Source: Nitrobacter sp051912485
GTDB lineage: Bacteria; Pseudomonadota; Alphaproteobacteria; Rhizobiales; Xanthobacteraceae
Reading direction: 5' to 3'
NCBI RefSeq assembly: GCF_051912485.1
Contig: NZ_CP196822.1
Span: forward strand, 3,534,001 to 3,598,000
DNA length: 64,000 bases
Every line of letters begins with the position of its first letter. Within the stretch, counting starts at the first letter, position 1. This document shows, piece after piece, positions 11,001-18,205 of the stretch. Position numbers and translations under genes: made by a program. Under the pieces are notes generated by a model. The model saw only the letters and a list, made by a program, of their open reading frames with translations. It made no database searches and was not told where the DNA came from.

Positions 11001-13623
11001 TCTGGCCGCGCTTGACCGCGAGCTGACCCTTGTCGAACCGGAACGGCATGTCGACGCCGGCAAGCGTTACCGGGTTTGACTGCACCTGCGCCCTGAGGTC
11101 GATGCCGTCGCGCGACACGATGAAGCTGTCCACCTCGAAATCGAGCGTGCTGCCGCTGGTCGAAAGCTTGTCGTAGGACAGCACGATCTTCGCGGCGTCG
11201 CTCAAGCCCAGCCGCGGATCGCCGTCAGTGAAATCGAGAACCAGCACCGGATCATTCTCGGTCGCGTCTTTTCCGTCCTTTGTCTGGAATTTGCCCGTAA
11301 GGCCGAGGATATCGATCTTGTTATCCTTGAGCTTGATGTCGAATTTACCTCCCTTGACCGCCATCGAGAGCGTGTAGACGTCGATGACGAGGTCCAGCTT
11401 GGTGGCGATTGTCGTGTCGGAAATCTTGACCTCGACATCGAGGGTAATCGTGACGGTCGAGCCAGCGACAACGACCTTGTCGTTCTTCTTGACGCTGATG
11501 AGCTGGCTGAACTGACTGAGCGGGTTTGTGCCAGGGGAGGCGGTCGGCTTCCGAAACAGCGAAAGGATTCGATCCTCGTTGACTTTCGGCGCGATGACGA
11601 AGGCCGACGAATCGAGGTTCACGAGCTCGACCCAGCGCGCCGCCAGCAACAGGTGGCCGACGGGAACGACGACCCCGCCTTTGGGACCTTGACCCGGGAC
11701 TTGCGCAGAAACAGGCTCGGTCTTGAGTTGCTGAAGAAATTTGACGCGGCCGTTATCGACCGTAATCAGCGCGACCGCGGCCTTGGAATCCTTCGGTGTG
11801 ACGTCGAGTTGCAGAAGCGGCGAGCCTGGCTGCGTCGCATCCTGAGGCGTTCCGGAGACCGGCTCGGCCGGCGCGTTCTCGTGGCCAAGCCAGAGGTCGG
11901 TCGAAAGCGTCACCTTCCCGGCGCCGTCCGGCTGCAGGGCGAATGCCAGCCAGCCCTTCTCCAGATCGCACACGAGTGCGGGGACCAGGGCGTAGGGACA
12001 ATCGAGCTTGAATCCGAGAAACTCGCGCGTGAAAGGATCTATGCTGACATCGGGATCGCTGGGCGTGACGACGATCTGGACGATGCGCCATCGGCCGGGA
12101 TCGACGCGGACTTCCACGATAACGTAGTTGAAGGCCCTCTTCGCTTTCTGCGCTTCCCTTGCGATTGCTTCGGCCAGCGTCGAGATCAGCTCGGCAATCA
12201 GCTTGAACGCCGCCTCGGCAAGTCCGGCCAGCGCCCTGACGCCGGCGGCCCCCTGCTGCGCCAGCCAGGCGGCGGCCGAGGCGGCAAGCTCCCCTATCCG
12301 CCGCAGCACCTTCAGGAAGCCGTCGAGCGACGGCAGGTCCGGCGTGCCCGGCGCGTTCTGCTTGGGTACCTCGAATTTGTGGATCAGCGACAGCAGGCGT
12401 CTCGCCCCGTCCTCGATGACATGCGCCGCGAAGAGGGCGAGCTTGATCGGATAGGGCTCGACCAGATCCAGTCTGGTCAGCTCGGGCGTCATCTTGTCGC
12501 CGGCAAAGGTCAGCTTGAGTTCGAGCGAGACCGCCAGCACGAGATTTGGGTCGGTTCGCGCGCTGATGAGGAGACGATCGACGCTGATCGTCACCACCAC
12601 CTGCAGTCCCGCGCCTTGCGACCAGGTAGCCGTCGCGGACACGATCACGCCAAACAGCGTGATGACGAACGGTCCGCCCGATCCGGGCGGTTGGTCCGTC
12701 AGGTCGATCCTGGCAATCTTCTGTTGCGACGTATTCGTGATGATGCTGGCCGCATTGATCGATACCCTGCTGCCGCTGACGGCGATCTCAACATCGGTGG
12801 CGGTGAGGATATCGACACCGGCAAATCTCACCGTTGCCTTCGACTTCGAAGTCGACAGCGTCAATTTGCCGCTGGCGACCGCAAATTCCAGCACCGGATC
12901 GGGTTGCCATGTGACCGCGAAGTCGAGGTTCAGGTGCAGCGGGATGTGAAGGAACGACAGCTTCGGAACGGCTATTTTCAGCCCGTGCAGCGACCATTTC
13001 GGAAGCTTGATATCGGGAAAGTGAAAGCCGAGATGCGGCAGCGCCGGCACCTCGATGCGCGGTAGGACCCGGAGGAGGTCGTCACGCCCAAGCTGCACCT
13101 CGATGTGCACCGCCGCATCCAATCCCGCAGCGGCGAAGGGCGAGGAAAGGCCCGCTGAAAATGCCGCCGTCGCGCGCGCGCGAAAAACCGGCTCTTCGGG
13201 CTTTGTCTCTCCGAGCAGTCCGGGCGGATTCAGCTCCAGATCGAAATTGGTGGCGACGTCGGCAACGCCGGTGATGCCGAGGAAGTCGGCGACCACGCCG
13301 TCCTGCGTCGTCCCGTCCGCTTTCAGACGAAGGCTGCGCAGCCGGTCGTGCAGCTCGTTGAGCGCGACTGCAGCCAGACGCTTTGCTTCGCCGCTTGCCT
13401 GCTCGACCGCCTCTTTCCAGGTGACAAGGCGCCTGTCGGAGCCGTCGAGCGGACGGACAAGCATCGCGTCGATCTTGAGCGGCGCACCGAGAACTAGCGA
13501 TCCCGTTTCGCCAGCAAATTTGAGCCTGAACGTGGTGACGTTGAATGGCGGCTGATCCTGCGCCGCTTCAAGCCACGCAGAAATTTGACTGTTTCCATCC
13601 CCGTACAAACAGATTTTCGTCAT
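2038..13623 (-). CDS. giant (about 3860 aa) beta-rich protein of unknown function
   Basis: One uninterrupted frame of more than 11.5 kb. I prefer the ATG at 13623 (MTKICLYGDGNSQISAW), which follows a G-rich ribosome-binding stretch; an in-frame start 16 codons upstream is possible. There is no signal peptide. Roughly residues 1-430 are amphipathic beta-strand-like. Residues about 430-500 form an Ala-rich helical segment. Residues about 700-1450 are again beta-rich, with many aromatic/Gly strands such as GFGFGYRYTLAG and AYNYADWRDGRRNN, resembling DUF6603-type or barrel-like repeats, a comparison made from memory only. The second half carries Arg/Glu-rich blocks, and a proline-rich linker (LPPPPSPPPAP) near residue 3530 precedes a helical C-terminal region. 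I see no enzyme motif. It is first of at least two genes; the next starts 2 bp downstream. Function unknown. Confidence 0.85.
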   Translation of the reverse strand: MTKICLYGDGNSQISAWLEAAQDQPPFNVTTFRLKFAGETGSLVLGAPLKIDAMLVRPLDGSDRRLVTWKEAVEQASGEAKRLAAVALNELHDRLRSLRLKADGTTQDGVVADFLGITGVADVATNFDLELNPPGLLGETKPEEPVFRARATAAFSAGLSSPFAAAGLDAAVHIEVQLGRDDLLRVLPRIEVPALPHLGFHFPDIKLPKWSLHGLKIAVPKLSFLHIPLHLNLDFAVTWQPDPVLEFAVASGKLTLSTSKSKATVRFAGVDILTATDVEIAVSGSRVSINAASIITNTSQQKIARIDLTDQPPGSGGPFVITLFGVIVSATATWSQGAGLQVVVTISVDRLLISARTDPNLVLAVSLELKLTFAGDKMTPELTRLDLVEPYPIKLALFAAHVIEDGARRLLSLIHKFEVPKQNAPGTPDLPSLDGFLKVLRRIGELAASAAAWLAQQGAAGVRALAGLAEAAFKLIAELISTLAEAIAREAQKAKRAFNYVIVEVRVDPGRWRIVQIVVTPSDPDVSIDPFTREFLGFKLDCPYALVPALVCDLEKGWLAFALQPDGAGKVTLSTDLWLGHENAPAEPVSGTPQDATQPGSPLLQLDVTPKDSKAAVALITVDNGRVKFLQQLKTEPVSAQVPGQGPKGGVVVPVGHLLLAARWVELVNLDSSAFVIAPKVNEDRILSLFRKPTASPGTNPLSQFSQLISVKKNDKVVVAGSTVTITLDVEVKISDTTIATKLDLVIDVYTLSMAVKGGKFDIKLKDNKIDILGLTGKFQTKDGKDATENDPVLVLDFTDGDPRLGLSDAAKIVLSYDKLSTSGSTLDFEVDSFIVSRDGIDLRAQVQSNPVTLAGVDMPFRFDKGQLAVKRGQIQTFGLAGHGNLPPALVGEAKASIELNFTQEGGALALQAAKAVLDKSADPLRCEGTQFTITVTKLGLKYVRQGQYHFYFTLTGSAEFRPSSNAFADGLLKNISALRITLDEAPLASDPRVLMNHIEFQVTVEPPKRSTFFDLFSFELRGVGFHPASPAFGGTPAFSISGQVNFTDFGDIVTPRFDFHKLWVAPPERGKALPRVRFDGLGVGLSLGSMAEASGTAIAVDDKLPTLFPPDVLPADVTAKGFLASGSLRIQGWASMSASMGFLQLEKKGVDEKRPAFFLYVQRNDMAEKIPTPIGTIYLREVGFGFGYRYTLAGIAAAERAETPKELVKILDEVSKYQGSLYDVKAWWPTYDNAAITLALRGMFSFTSVSTTSKYNEQGEKNLPNLALFDIVVALRTDLTFLMNLRIWIAYNYADWRDGRRNNSAWTNNPSLTGYMYLSVPRREFLARAVYNPGADIGDHPKLPSELKMAMKAVKWSSTLYIRPGLFHAEYGWPYELGFSVGKPNSNFFLSVEGGTVLRIEDLSVLYGLAFRARGYAAFAYDTGGDFGAAITARADFALGAKLIAYLSANISDSMFYGVITLDLTLEFSVRMWLRTKWFSLSCGFSRSITIHIGVELLIQPDGLAARIEATVVVNAFGRNLPLGIGFSLGSGSRLAEARVRVERFLALGLATSYPNPEAGVPVSRSAPLPEPSRAENARKAEDRLDEAVDRREATSSPDTPVELGVEFGPVSYWALLIPIPRPDGAGPESYVVQLIPRDNCPLDNGDTDDRSHFYAAPMRKEDEPTYVVQGVKKEEVLLRGGMKPPGDAGPGLQIWTDWDAPFGRDGDSAGFSAEDSKNARQNAKLRDIFQACCFMAAGPINGVQYEATDIKSVEWEKETVFLPEDPEAANIMLAEAARSRADCGPRFKRMQQVDEARSSFIATVAEAAEQIAALFTFRAGAPDTPELNKAAEDYIASKFEFDPRALGLTFVMSGDRIADLFGTKEKSSDSPISSTAFTVKTRTPRQPGPSIDPLPSAVVLFNPPDRMFRIMSPVLDQPEFAITSKGVRAIWDLEPAWKKSTSPYGDPEFHLKHYRVERRIEGLADDPAVKQRPAPLELTVKRSDHIAIVVLKDKDGPVRDAAGNLQLRKRRLREAKPLQFVDDLKEIDPGLRAAMLPPVLSTEVDETKETKKWKALVNPETTRIVYAIVPVDCAGTRGQVDTHVVKLEPRDKTTNNVLKAIARFRYPSMPSVLQTPTLSSAFLSLTVEEEAPTESPKTDEDATPELPDPQDYVLRVRTERTVAVGVFGADAVSQARNEPPAPDDLDLGAHELDVALQRGAGSGKKIRITRIARRLRARTTPGPLPEPATKTIDYTISDSDWNKLLTTLEVKAGARLQAARTYLRFAGSEPCSPAWVPVQLQLTIDDPQDKPDGPYEPPVNVTIERFEHPVDVKFRPFKSNYIFPESGRLHLYYPAADATIDSFVESKADSVRLLCDGDQRTAVRLGWTARPDEMAAQGDDQNRLKAEDLHTLIAGYDLFSLDTTTVPKNDEGAAASLRLVKPIGRVQRLPALERGQEPSETGDFARVEVLYPSETQRLTDPALDRRFGKRRTSWYSPAESFLAWPTRPLRRSLLTMPQENDIAALFARRQPLAIRVEWIKGKPDEPDLPPNTFGFASEKPGEGPATLHDGRLSAGLLGGDDNKPLTVDQARHLLRGLVLVGDLAAKDQEAYEKPDLFSNRSLKLTSLYADKDDNSDPSTVTVNVSLTPAQHPILADVLDVIQYHYEGIEYRNKQLVYRRYEPVVDSAPQLNAEEILPFLDETAPDRDPAGWGILRTLGLATAFRLYDIETGNFLESGEALNRLNLALKLVLPRYQGTQFGAPFVDVIFTTDGLSEVVSHFGSAPKHDDAAGQLRGKKALALVQLELRPAVQPLLGLKKRRVCYATLRLAKAAATVSIRPAKSGDRIVIELEPLVPTDGSSQRRVLMAQGWKDETQFPIGGEPISNALTLKTAGMQSGDALAYVRLVALDDATDLSDLGSLTLPSDVKLDPSDTPKEEDEQKREDGRSPWGRFTNLPDNWLAVLMFGDNMDAQIDPKLPDPERSAPLNTLTTLIRILGRFPNKSTMKIPDEPKKRLQIAARLGPWTRRFMEQGAAKPATSMAGLAFAMLTRPNPWRLAPDSDGRLSITLLETDRWGKARKYAVRPFGRYESLAIAAETKDETRKSKENKPSRTAMAVQDFAASLPNSVKTADALRQYFADVSIERTEPLAAPVILATRRNDMADAGGVVRPGDSVQIVVSRHPEEILSDANIRVDAGLSMRHVAVGFWREFSAPQWAKLVQEKSGDPEFNLLEPFGPFKDNGRDYSRLPVPKGLSIIEESRRGDFGKLEPGHVDIDIIREMYERHPDLWRGAYVLNMAAMPYGFRLHATAHVAAGVVVSPPSVATVDEAGYRLVLPWTVGTEGAAAWQERKVKPAPFWRIERPDGNADPVKIVVVWPMVRIVDGMLEEAKNIWFGNDAAPGLYRMPDPAVSYRISVQTDDGQVRVGEVELGALSSDPDGTSRKALYLAQPIGTRFVDPDLKAPCGKAVDDTHYLARLTLKVGVSDADRALENFAPAAPDPALAPADLLLDPKDTAPWGDVAPGTSNEAVDGTLDLTVTPPLNVPDPLPPPPSPPPAPQWAAFRKEVEAFVKAMRAYETTPSTSPRFVKIAKEIADAVEHFAVDRAADWKARTGGMLPHTVKVHWVAGLPVEKFPSITLGPIDWRWFAAPEKTGSINGAARAAIKTVLDAAIAAAAANPARVKTLEGLRRSVLNAMRARMIALRRDSDEKIQHKLAPLRSNDLPDKINLDELRKLSETGPIDFVTTVHVPENAGRTADEIEAVFTALEGTANTADTLDSLAAMMERPGEATDVAMRWSSRKAVEPELDKLHPDKAPAPKTMILITPATKDEVDALRPAHIDLPALAGNLTQTMVLGPRRHLVIQAFHGLAKPQDDVVQREH

Positions 13624-13674
13624 CCCGCCCCCAAGGGATCGGAAGAACTCAAAACAAGCTTCAAAAAACAACTC

Positions 13675-13689
13675 TCAATCTAGGATTGA
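13675..13689. promoter_or_regulatory. 15-bp inverted repeat upstream of the giant gene
   Basis: TCAATC-TAG-GATTGA is a perfect 6-bp inverted repeat about 50 bp upstream of the chosen start at 13623, in an AT-rich leader. Its position suits an operator or 5' UTR site of the giant operon. No regulator is identified. Confidence 0.4.
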
Positions 13690-13709
13690 ATGGATAGATG
13701 CAACGTTAT

Positions 13710-13726
13710 GTCAATTCAAAATTGAC
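13710..13726. promoter_or_regulatory. 17-bp inverted repeat overlapping a TTGACA-like box
   Basis: GTCAATT-CAA-AATTGAC is a perfect 7-bp inverted repeat. Read on the minus strand it ends in TTGACA, a consensus -35 hexamer, with AT-rich sequence toward the giant gene. It may be the promoter/operator for that gene; no convincing -10 at ideal spacing is visible, so the promoter call is weak. Confidence 0.4.
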
Positions 13727-14138
13727 CAACCCGCGAAAAATCATCAGTCTGAACGACGAACAGATCCATCGCCGCGATGCTGTCGGCATGATTGCGGGAG
13801 GAAGGTCTTCCAACCCTGGGACGGCGGACCTCTCCACCTGGCCATATACTTGGCCACGCTGGTCTGTCCGATGTCGATGCCGAGCTTGAGAAGCTCGCCA
13901 TCAATTCGTGGCGCTCCCCACAGTGGATTGGCGATACTCATCTCGCGGATCAGATCGCGTATTTCCAGCTTTCCAGCGCCACCGTCGGCCGGCCGCCGCG
14001 ATGCCTCGATTTCCAGCGCCAGTACGATCTGAACCCGGCGCGATGCCAGCGGATCACCGTCCCAGGCTTCAAAATCGCCAGAGCCCCTAGAACACTTGGC
14101 ACCAAACGATACAGCCCAGCAAATATCAACCGATCCAA
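13716..14138 (-). pseudogene. integrase-core (rve, IS481/IS3-like) transposase remnant, frameshifted
   Basis: Two minus-strand frames together resemble the N-terminal half of a DDE integrase-core transposase common in rhizobia. 14138-13950 gives MDRLIFAGLYRLVPSVLGAL ... GTVIRWHRAGFRSYWRWKSR; the following frame gives MSIANPLWGAPRIDGELLKL ... GQTSVAKYMARW. The frames change where the octamer GCTGGAAA is tandemly duplicated (near 13960). The frame degrades beyond the AMDLFVV segment near 13740, so the catalytic part is missing. It lies between the giant gene and the protease gene and separates them. Inactive. Confidence 0.75.
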
Positions 14139-14373
14139 AGTGCTGAAATTCAGCCGCTTCGGTGATTGACGTCGCTGGATGTTAAGCTGATGACGAAGGA
14201 TCAGTATCTCGGCTTACCTTGAAAGCACTGACGGTATCGTCAGGGCTCCGAGTAATGACAATGCAATATGCCTGCCGGATGGCGTCAACGATATCTTTCT
14301 TCGAACCGGAGACCGCACTGTCCAACATGGAAGATCGAATCGGGTCGACCGGCTGACTTGAAAGCTGCGCCTT

Positions 14374-14907
14374 TCAGGGGAATCGGATTATCTGTGGAAA
14401 CAGGTTTCCTTGCCCATCCGGACCTAAATCCTGAAGAGCTATCGTTTCGAGTTCCGTCTCAAACTGTTGTACGCTTTCGTCATACATCCGTCCGCCATCG
14501 GGATCGATAATCAGAAGCGCCGTTGTGTCGGCTGCGCCGTCCCCGTCAATTCCCCGAACTATCCGAATGTGTCGATACACCTGAGTGTTGCTAAAGATAG
14601 CTGTCCCAACCCAAAGGGGACCATGGGCCACGAGCAGATCGTAGTATCCCCTGGCCGATAGGCTCTGAGGGGCCTCGGTCGCCAAGTTAAGTGCTGCTGC
14701 AAAGTTACCGATATCGGGTCCGAAGAGCGGGTTGTTGGCATTGAATGCATTTTCAAAGGTCGGACCTGCCTGCTTGGAGACATCCAGTTCCGATATCGGA
14801 ATTCCACTTTTCCACGACAGCAGCATTGAGGCCGCGGCGGTCCAGCAACTATTGTCCTTTGACTGACTAATCGCTGTGACGTCGTAAATTTTGTTCAGTG
14901 TTGACAC
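14374..14907 (-). CDS. papain-like cysteine protease (C39/C70-type fold), 177 aa
   Basis: The N-terminal motif DNSCWTAAASMLLSW (residues about 18-32) is the catalytic Cys block of small papain-like peptidases of the C39_2/AvrRpt2-like type. A matching His lies in VYRHIRIVRGI (about residue 112), and the Asp/Asn block is LLIIDPDGG (about residue 132). The start is GTG at 14907, chosen because AAGGAG sits 7 bp upstream. There is no signal peptide or membrane helix, so it is cytosolic unless exported by another route. It probably cleaves a peptide bond; the substrate is unknown. It is on the same strand as the membrane-protein gene 36 bp upstream, with which it may form an operon, and as the giant gene beyond an IS scar. 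Confidence 0.7.
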   Translation of the reverse strand: MSTLNKIYDVTAISQSKDNSCWTAAASMLLSWKSGIPISELDVSKQAGPTFENAFNANNPLFGPDIGNFAAALNLATEAPQSLSARGYYDLLVAHGPLWVGTAIFSNTQVYRHIRIVRGIDGDGAADTTALLIIDPDGGRMYDESVQQFETELETIALQDLGPDGQGNLFPQIIRFP

Positions 14908-14943
14908 GGTAGTCTCCTTAAGAAGAGTTTGGGCAATTTTGCG

Positions 14944-15645
14944 TTAGAAAGACGTCCCGTTATCAGTTGAGGGGCGCAGCGACGTCGGCGCTTGCCACGC
15001 CTTCACCCAACCGCCCACTCCAAGTTGTTCGCCAAGATCAATCACTCCTCGATATCCAAATGGCTCAAACTCGAGGAATGGCTGGAACATTTCATGTTTT
15101 TCTTTTCCCGGCGGGCAATACTCGTAAGCCGCGATTCTTTCGAGCCAATACTTGAGCCGCTCCAGATCGTTCAGTTCGACCTGCTTCTCCATCAAAAGTC
15201 TGTGCACATTGGCGAGGTGGTTAAAAAGTTTGTCGAAGCAGTATCGATATATCAGACCTGTGGGTTCCGTCTTAGGGCTTATTGCGAGATACACCCGAAG
15301 TGCTCTCCACATGAGATCGGGCTCCTGTAGAACGACTTCCCCCCGCTCCGTCGGGTTTGGGTCCTTCTTACCTGCGGGTACGTTTTCGACCAACGGGCGA
15401 TAGCGCTCTGGCACGACGAGGGGCCCCAATCCCCAATCAATAGCTCGACAGGCAAACGCCAATTCTTCATCAGTTTCCAATTGCGCTATCAGCGTGATTG
15501 CCAAATCGCCCGCTCGCCAACGTTTTGCACGTTGGAATTGGAGCGCCGTGTAGATTGCTCCAACAATGGCTATGCTGGGTATGGCTAATTTCGATATTGC
15601 TTCAAACCAGATCGGCAACTGGCATACTTGGGAAGGGTCAGCCAT
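14944..15645 (-). CDS. hypothetical protein with one N-terminal membrane helix
   Basis: The protein has 233 aa from ATG 15645 (MADPSQVCQLPIWF); a TTG three codons upstream is an alternative. Residues about 13-33 (KLAIPSIAIVGAIYTALQF) form a single transmembrane helix followed by basic residues, so the remainder is probably cytoplasmic. That remainder is helical with Trp/Arg/Glu-rich segments (LMWRALRVYLAI, RLKYWLERIAAYEY), similar in layout to small membrane-anchored DUF4760-like proteins, but I do not claim membership. It ends 36 bp before the protease gene, suggesting cotranscription. Function unknown. Confidence 0.65.
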   Translation of the reverse strand: MADPSQVCQLPIWFEAISKLAIPSIAIVGAIYTALQFQRAKRWRAGDLAITLIAQLETDEELAFACRAIDWGLGPLVVPERYRPLVENVPAGKKDPNPTERGEVVLQEPDLMWRALRVYLAISPKTEPTGLIYRYCFDKLFNHLANVHRLLMEKQVELNDLERLKYWLERIAAYEYCPPGKEKHEMFQPFLEFEPFGYRGVIDLGEQLGVGGWVKAWQAPTSLRPSTDNGTSF

Positions 15646-15720
15646 TACCGCCAACTCCCTTGCTTCGTGGAAAATTTCTCGAAACTAAGCGTCGATCATT
15701 GCACTGCCGAATAACATCGG

Positions 15721-15778
15721 CGCGTCTTTGTTCCAATGACAAATGGCTGCGCGTGCCGTTGTAGTAGCTCATGTACGA
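15721..15778 (-). pseudogene. C-terminal scrap of an integrase-core transposase
   Basis: A short frame reads SYMSYYNGTRSHLSLEQRR, the C-terminal signature (YYNxxRxHxSL) of integrase-core transposases. No intact gene surrounds it. It may be the displaced tail of the remnant at 13716-14138. The 220 bases between here and the IS701 scrap show no gene I can name. Confidence 0.55.
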
Positions 15779-15998
15779 TAACGGTAGCGTCCGCACCGGA
15801 ATCGTGCTTCGACACCGGATCGGTGTCACCGGTCGACTGCATGAACGCCCTGCGGGCCAACGACCGGAGAAATACGTCCGTGGACCCTTCGAAGTTGACG
15901 GACATCAATCCGTTGAATCGCGTCGAGAACGCGAAGATCAGCAGAAACGGCGTGTTGCGGTGGAATTGCCGGGCGGTCTTGAACGGATAGTACCGGGT

Positions 15999-16266
15999 TC
16001 TCCGCCAGGGCGATCTCTGGCTTGGTCCGTGCTGTGCGATATTCGACCGGAACACCCGCTCGCGCCAATCGCACCCGATCGCTCGTCCAGCTCTCCGGAA
16101 GGAACAGCCGCAAGGTGACCATCACCGGCACTTCTCCGCGCGCAAGCGTCAGCGAGACCAACGTCTGGCAGTTGGCGTTCTTGCCCAGGCTCGAGGCATA
16201 TTGCGGAGCCACACCAACCGAATGATTGCCCTTCTTGGGCAACGCCGTATCATCGATCACCAGCAC
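15999..16266 (-). pseudogene. IS701-family transposase fragment
   Basis: The frame from 16266 reads MLVIDDTALPKKGNHSVGVA, then ASSLGKNANCQTLVSLTLAR and LRLFLPESWTSD. These are characteristic central-domain blocks of IS701 (DDE) transposases, including the first catalytic Asp region. The match ends at about ALAE (15999); N- and C-terminal thirds are absent. Truncated and inactive. Confidence 0.75.
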
Positions 16267-16296
16267 CGCATCGCCGCCGCCGACAAGCCGCTAGGC

Positions 16297-16612
16297 TCAT
16301 AACCAGTAACTGACAGCCGCAGCGATGCAGACGGCTGCGAGGAAATTGATTGCGAGACGATCGTATCTGGTGGCGATGCGACGGAAGTCCTTCAGGCGAC
16401 AGAACATCCGCTCGATGGCGTTGCGGCTTCGATAAAGGACGGGCGAGAAGCAATTCTTCCAGCGTCGGTTCGCCTTGGGCGGGATGTTCGGCATCGCACC
16501 CTTTCCCTCGACCTGTGGCATCGCTGTCATAACCCTTATCGCCGTGCAGGATCGCGGAACGTGGCATTTCTTCGAGCAGAACCGCTCCAGCGGTGCAATC
16601 GGCTATCTGACC
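16297..16612 (-). pseudogene. IS5-family transposase C-terminal fragment
   Basis: Minus-strand frames give LHGDKGYDSDA (upstream) and then IPPKANRRWKN, LYRSRNAIERMFCRLKDFRR and RLAINFLAAVCIAAAVSYW before a stop at 16297. This is the usual C-terminal block of IS5-family transposases, including the catalytic Glu in AIERMF. A frameshift lies near the DATG/MPQV region, and the 5' end is cut exactly where the IS66 element begins at 16613, so IS66 inserted into this older element. Confidence 0.75.
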
Positions 16613-18094
16613 GTAAGCGCTCAACCGCTGCCCCATTGATGTGGGCTTGACGTTTTGCGGAATCTCCAGGGCATGAGGTCTTCGATTTTGCTTTGAGGAT
16701 GGCCGGCGATGATTGCCTCGAGTGTTTCGGCGATGTAGGCGACGGGGTTGACGTCGTTGAGCTTGCAGGTGGCTACGATCGACGCCAGCAAAGCCCAATT
16801 CTCGGCTCCAACTTCATGACCAGCAAATAGCGCATTTTTTCTGGTCAGGCACACCGGCCGGATGGCGTTTTCGACCGGATTGGTGTCGAGCTCGAGACGT
16901 CCGTCTTCGAGGAAGCGGGTCAGCCCCGGCCAATGATTGAGCGCGTAGCGGATGTCCTGGGCGAGTGTCGAGCTGCTGGAGATCATCGACAGCTGTTTCT
17001 CGAACCACGGCTTCAAAGCAGCAACGACAGGCCGCGAATGCTCCTTGCGCGCGGCCAGTCGGATGTCCGGCGATGAGCCGCGCACCGTGGCTTCGATGGC
17101 ATAGAGAAGCGCAATCTGCCGGACCGCGTCTTCGGCGATCGGCGATCTGCTGTTGCGCGCCAGCTTGACGAAGCGCCGACGCAGATGACTCCAGCAATGC
17201 ACGAGCGTCCAGGGGCCTTGCGGTCGCGCAACGCCGGTCAGCCGATCATAGCCCTCGTATGCGTCGCATTGCAGGAAGCGCCCGTTAAAGCCGTCCAGAA
17301 ACTGCCTGGCGAAAGCGCCGCTGCGTCCGGACGCATATCGGAACAGCACGATCGGCGGACTTGGGCCGCTGTGGCCGCGGTCGTCGGAGACAATAGCCCA
17401 GAAGAAGCCTTTCTTCGTCTGGCCGCGCCCGGGAGCAAGCACCGGCGCCGTGGTCTCGTCCATGAACAGGCGATCCGCCGCCGCCAGTTGGCGGCGCATC
17501 CGATCCCCAACAGCCTGGAGATGGAAGCAGGCGCGGCCGGACCAGTTCCCCAGCGTCGCCCGGTCGAGCCGGATCCCTTGTCGCGCGTAGATCCCGGCCT
17601 GCCGGTAAAACGGCGTATGATCGCCGAACTTGGCGACGATCACTTGCGCAATGGCCGCTTCGGTCGGCAGTCCGCCAGGCACGACATGCTCCGGCGCGTG
17701 CGCCTGAACGACCGCGCCCGAGCAGCGGCGGCAAGCATATTTTGGACGACGCGTGACCAGCACGCGCCATTGCGCCGGGATCACGTCGAGACGCTCGCTG
17801 ACGTCTTCGCCGATCTTCGTCATCGCGCCGCAGCCGCAGGGACACAGCGTGCTCGCAGGCTCGATGATCCGCTCCACCCGCGGCAAATGCGCAGGCAGGC
17901 AGCCCCGATTGCGATGACGGGCTTGATCTGATGCGCCGCGCGATCGGCCCTGGATAATCGCTGCCGCGTTCTCCTGCGCCGCGTCCAGGACGCCTTGCGC
18001 GATCTCGACGTCTTCGAGCGGCAAATGATATTGATCAGGCCGCAGCTTCTCGGACTTCGCGCCGAACTTCTCGCGGCGAAGTTCTCCGAGGATA
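16613..18094 (-). mobile_element. IS66-family element, copy 1, truncated
   Basis: The left terminus GTAAGCGCTCA at 16613 is identical to the terminus of copy 2 at 40353. The sequences are near-identical through tnpC until 18094 (after CCGAGGATA), where copy 1 stops matching. The tnpA and tnpB genes and the right terminal repeat are missing, so the element cannot move by itself. It interrupts the IS5 remnant at 16297-16612. Confidence 0.85.
16621..18094 (-). pseudogene. tnpC: IS66 transposase TnpC lacking its N-terminus
   Basis: About 490 residues match the IS66 TnpC architecture: the ELRREKFGAKSEKLRPDQ helix region, the zinc-finger Cys block (TLCPCGCGAMTKIG, YACRRCSGAV), then the DDE core (LFMDETTAPV, LQCDAYEGYDRL, ELDTNPVENAIRPVCL). 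The real start is missing; an accidental frame extends upstream to 18198 through unrelated DNA. Compared with copy 2, the first about 42 residues are lost while the central region is intact. The DDE core might still be translated from the hybrid start, but without tnpA/tnpB the element is probably dead. Confidence 0.8.
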
Positions 18095-18205
18095 GCCAAA
18101 AACAATCGCGACTCATGAAGGGCCTCCTGTCGGAGACCGTGAATCACAAACTCAGCGCCGAAGGAACCATTTTTATGGGTCCCGACTCTAGTTTGCATTC
18201 CGACG

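Noticed and set aside
18095..18198. N-terminal extension of the IS66 copy 1 TnpC frame
   Set aside because: The 35 codons beyond the IS66 match are unrelated flanking DNA; copy 2 shows the true N-terminus.
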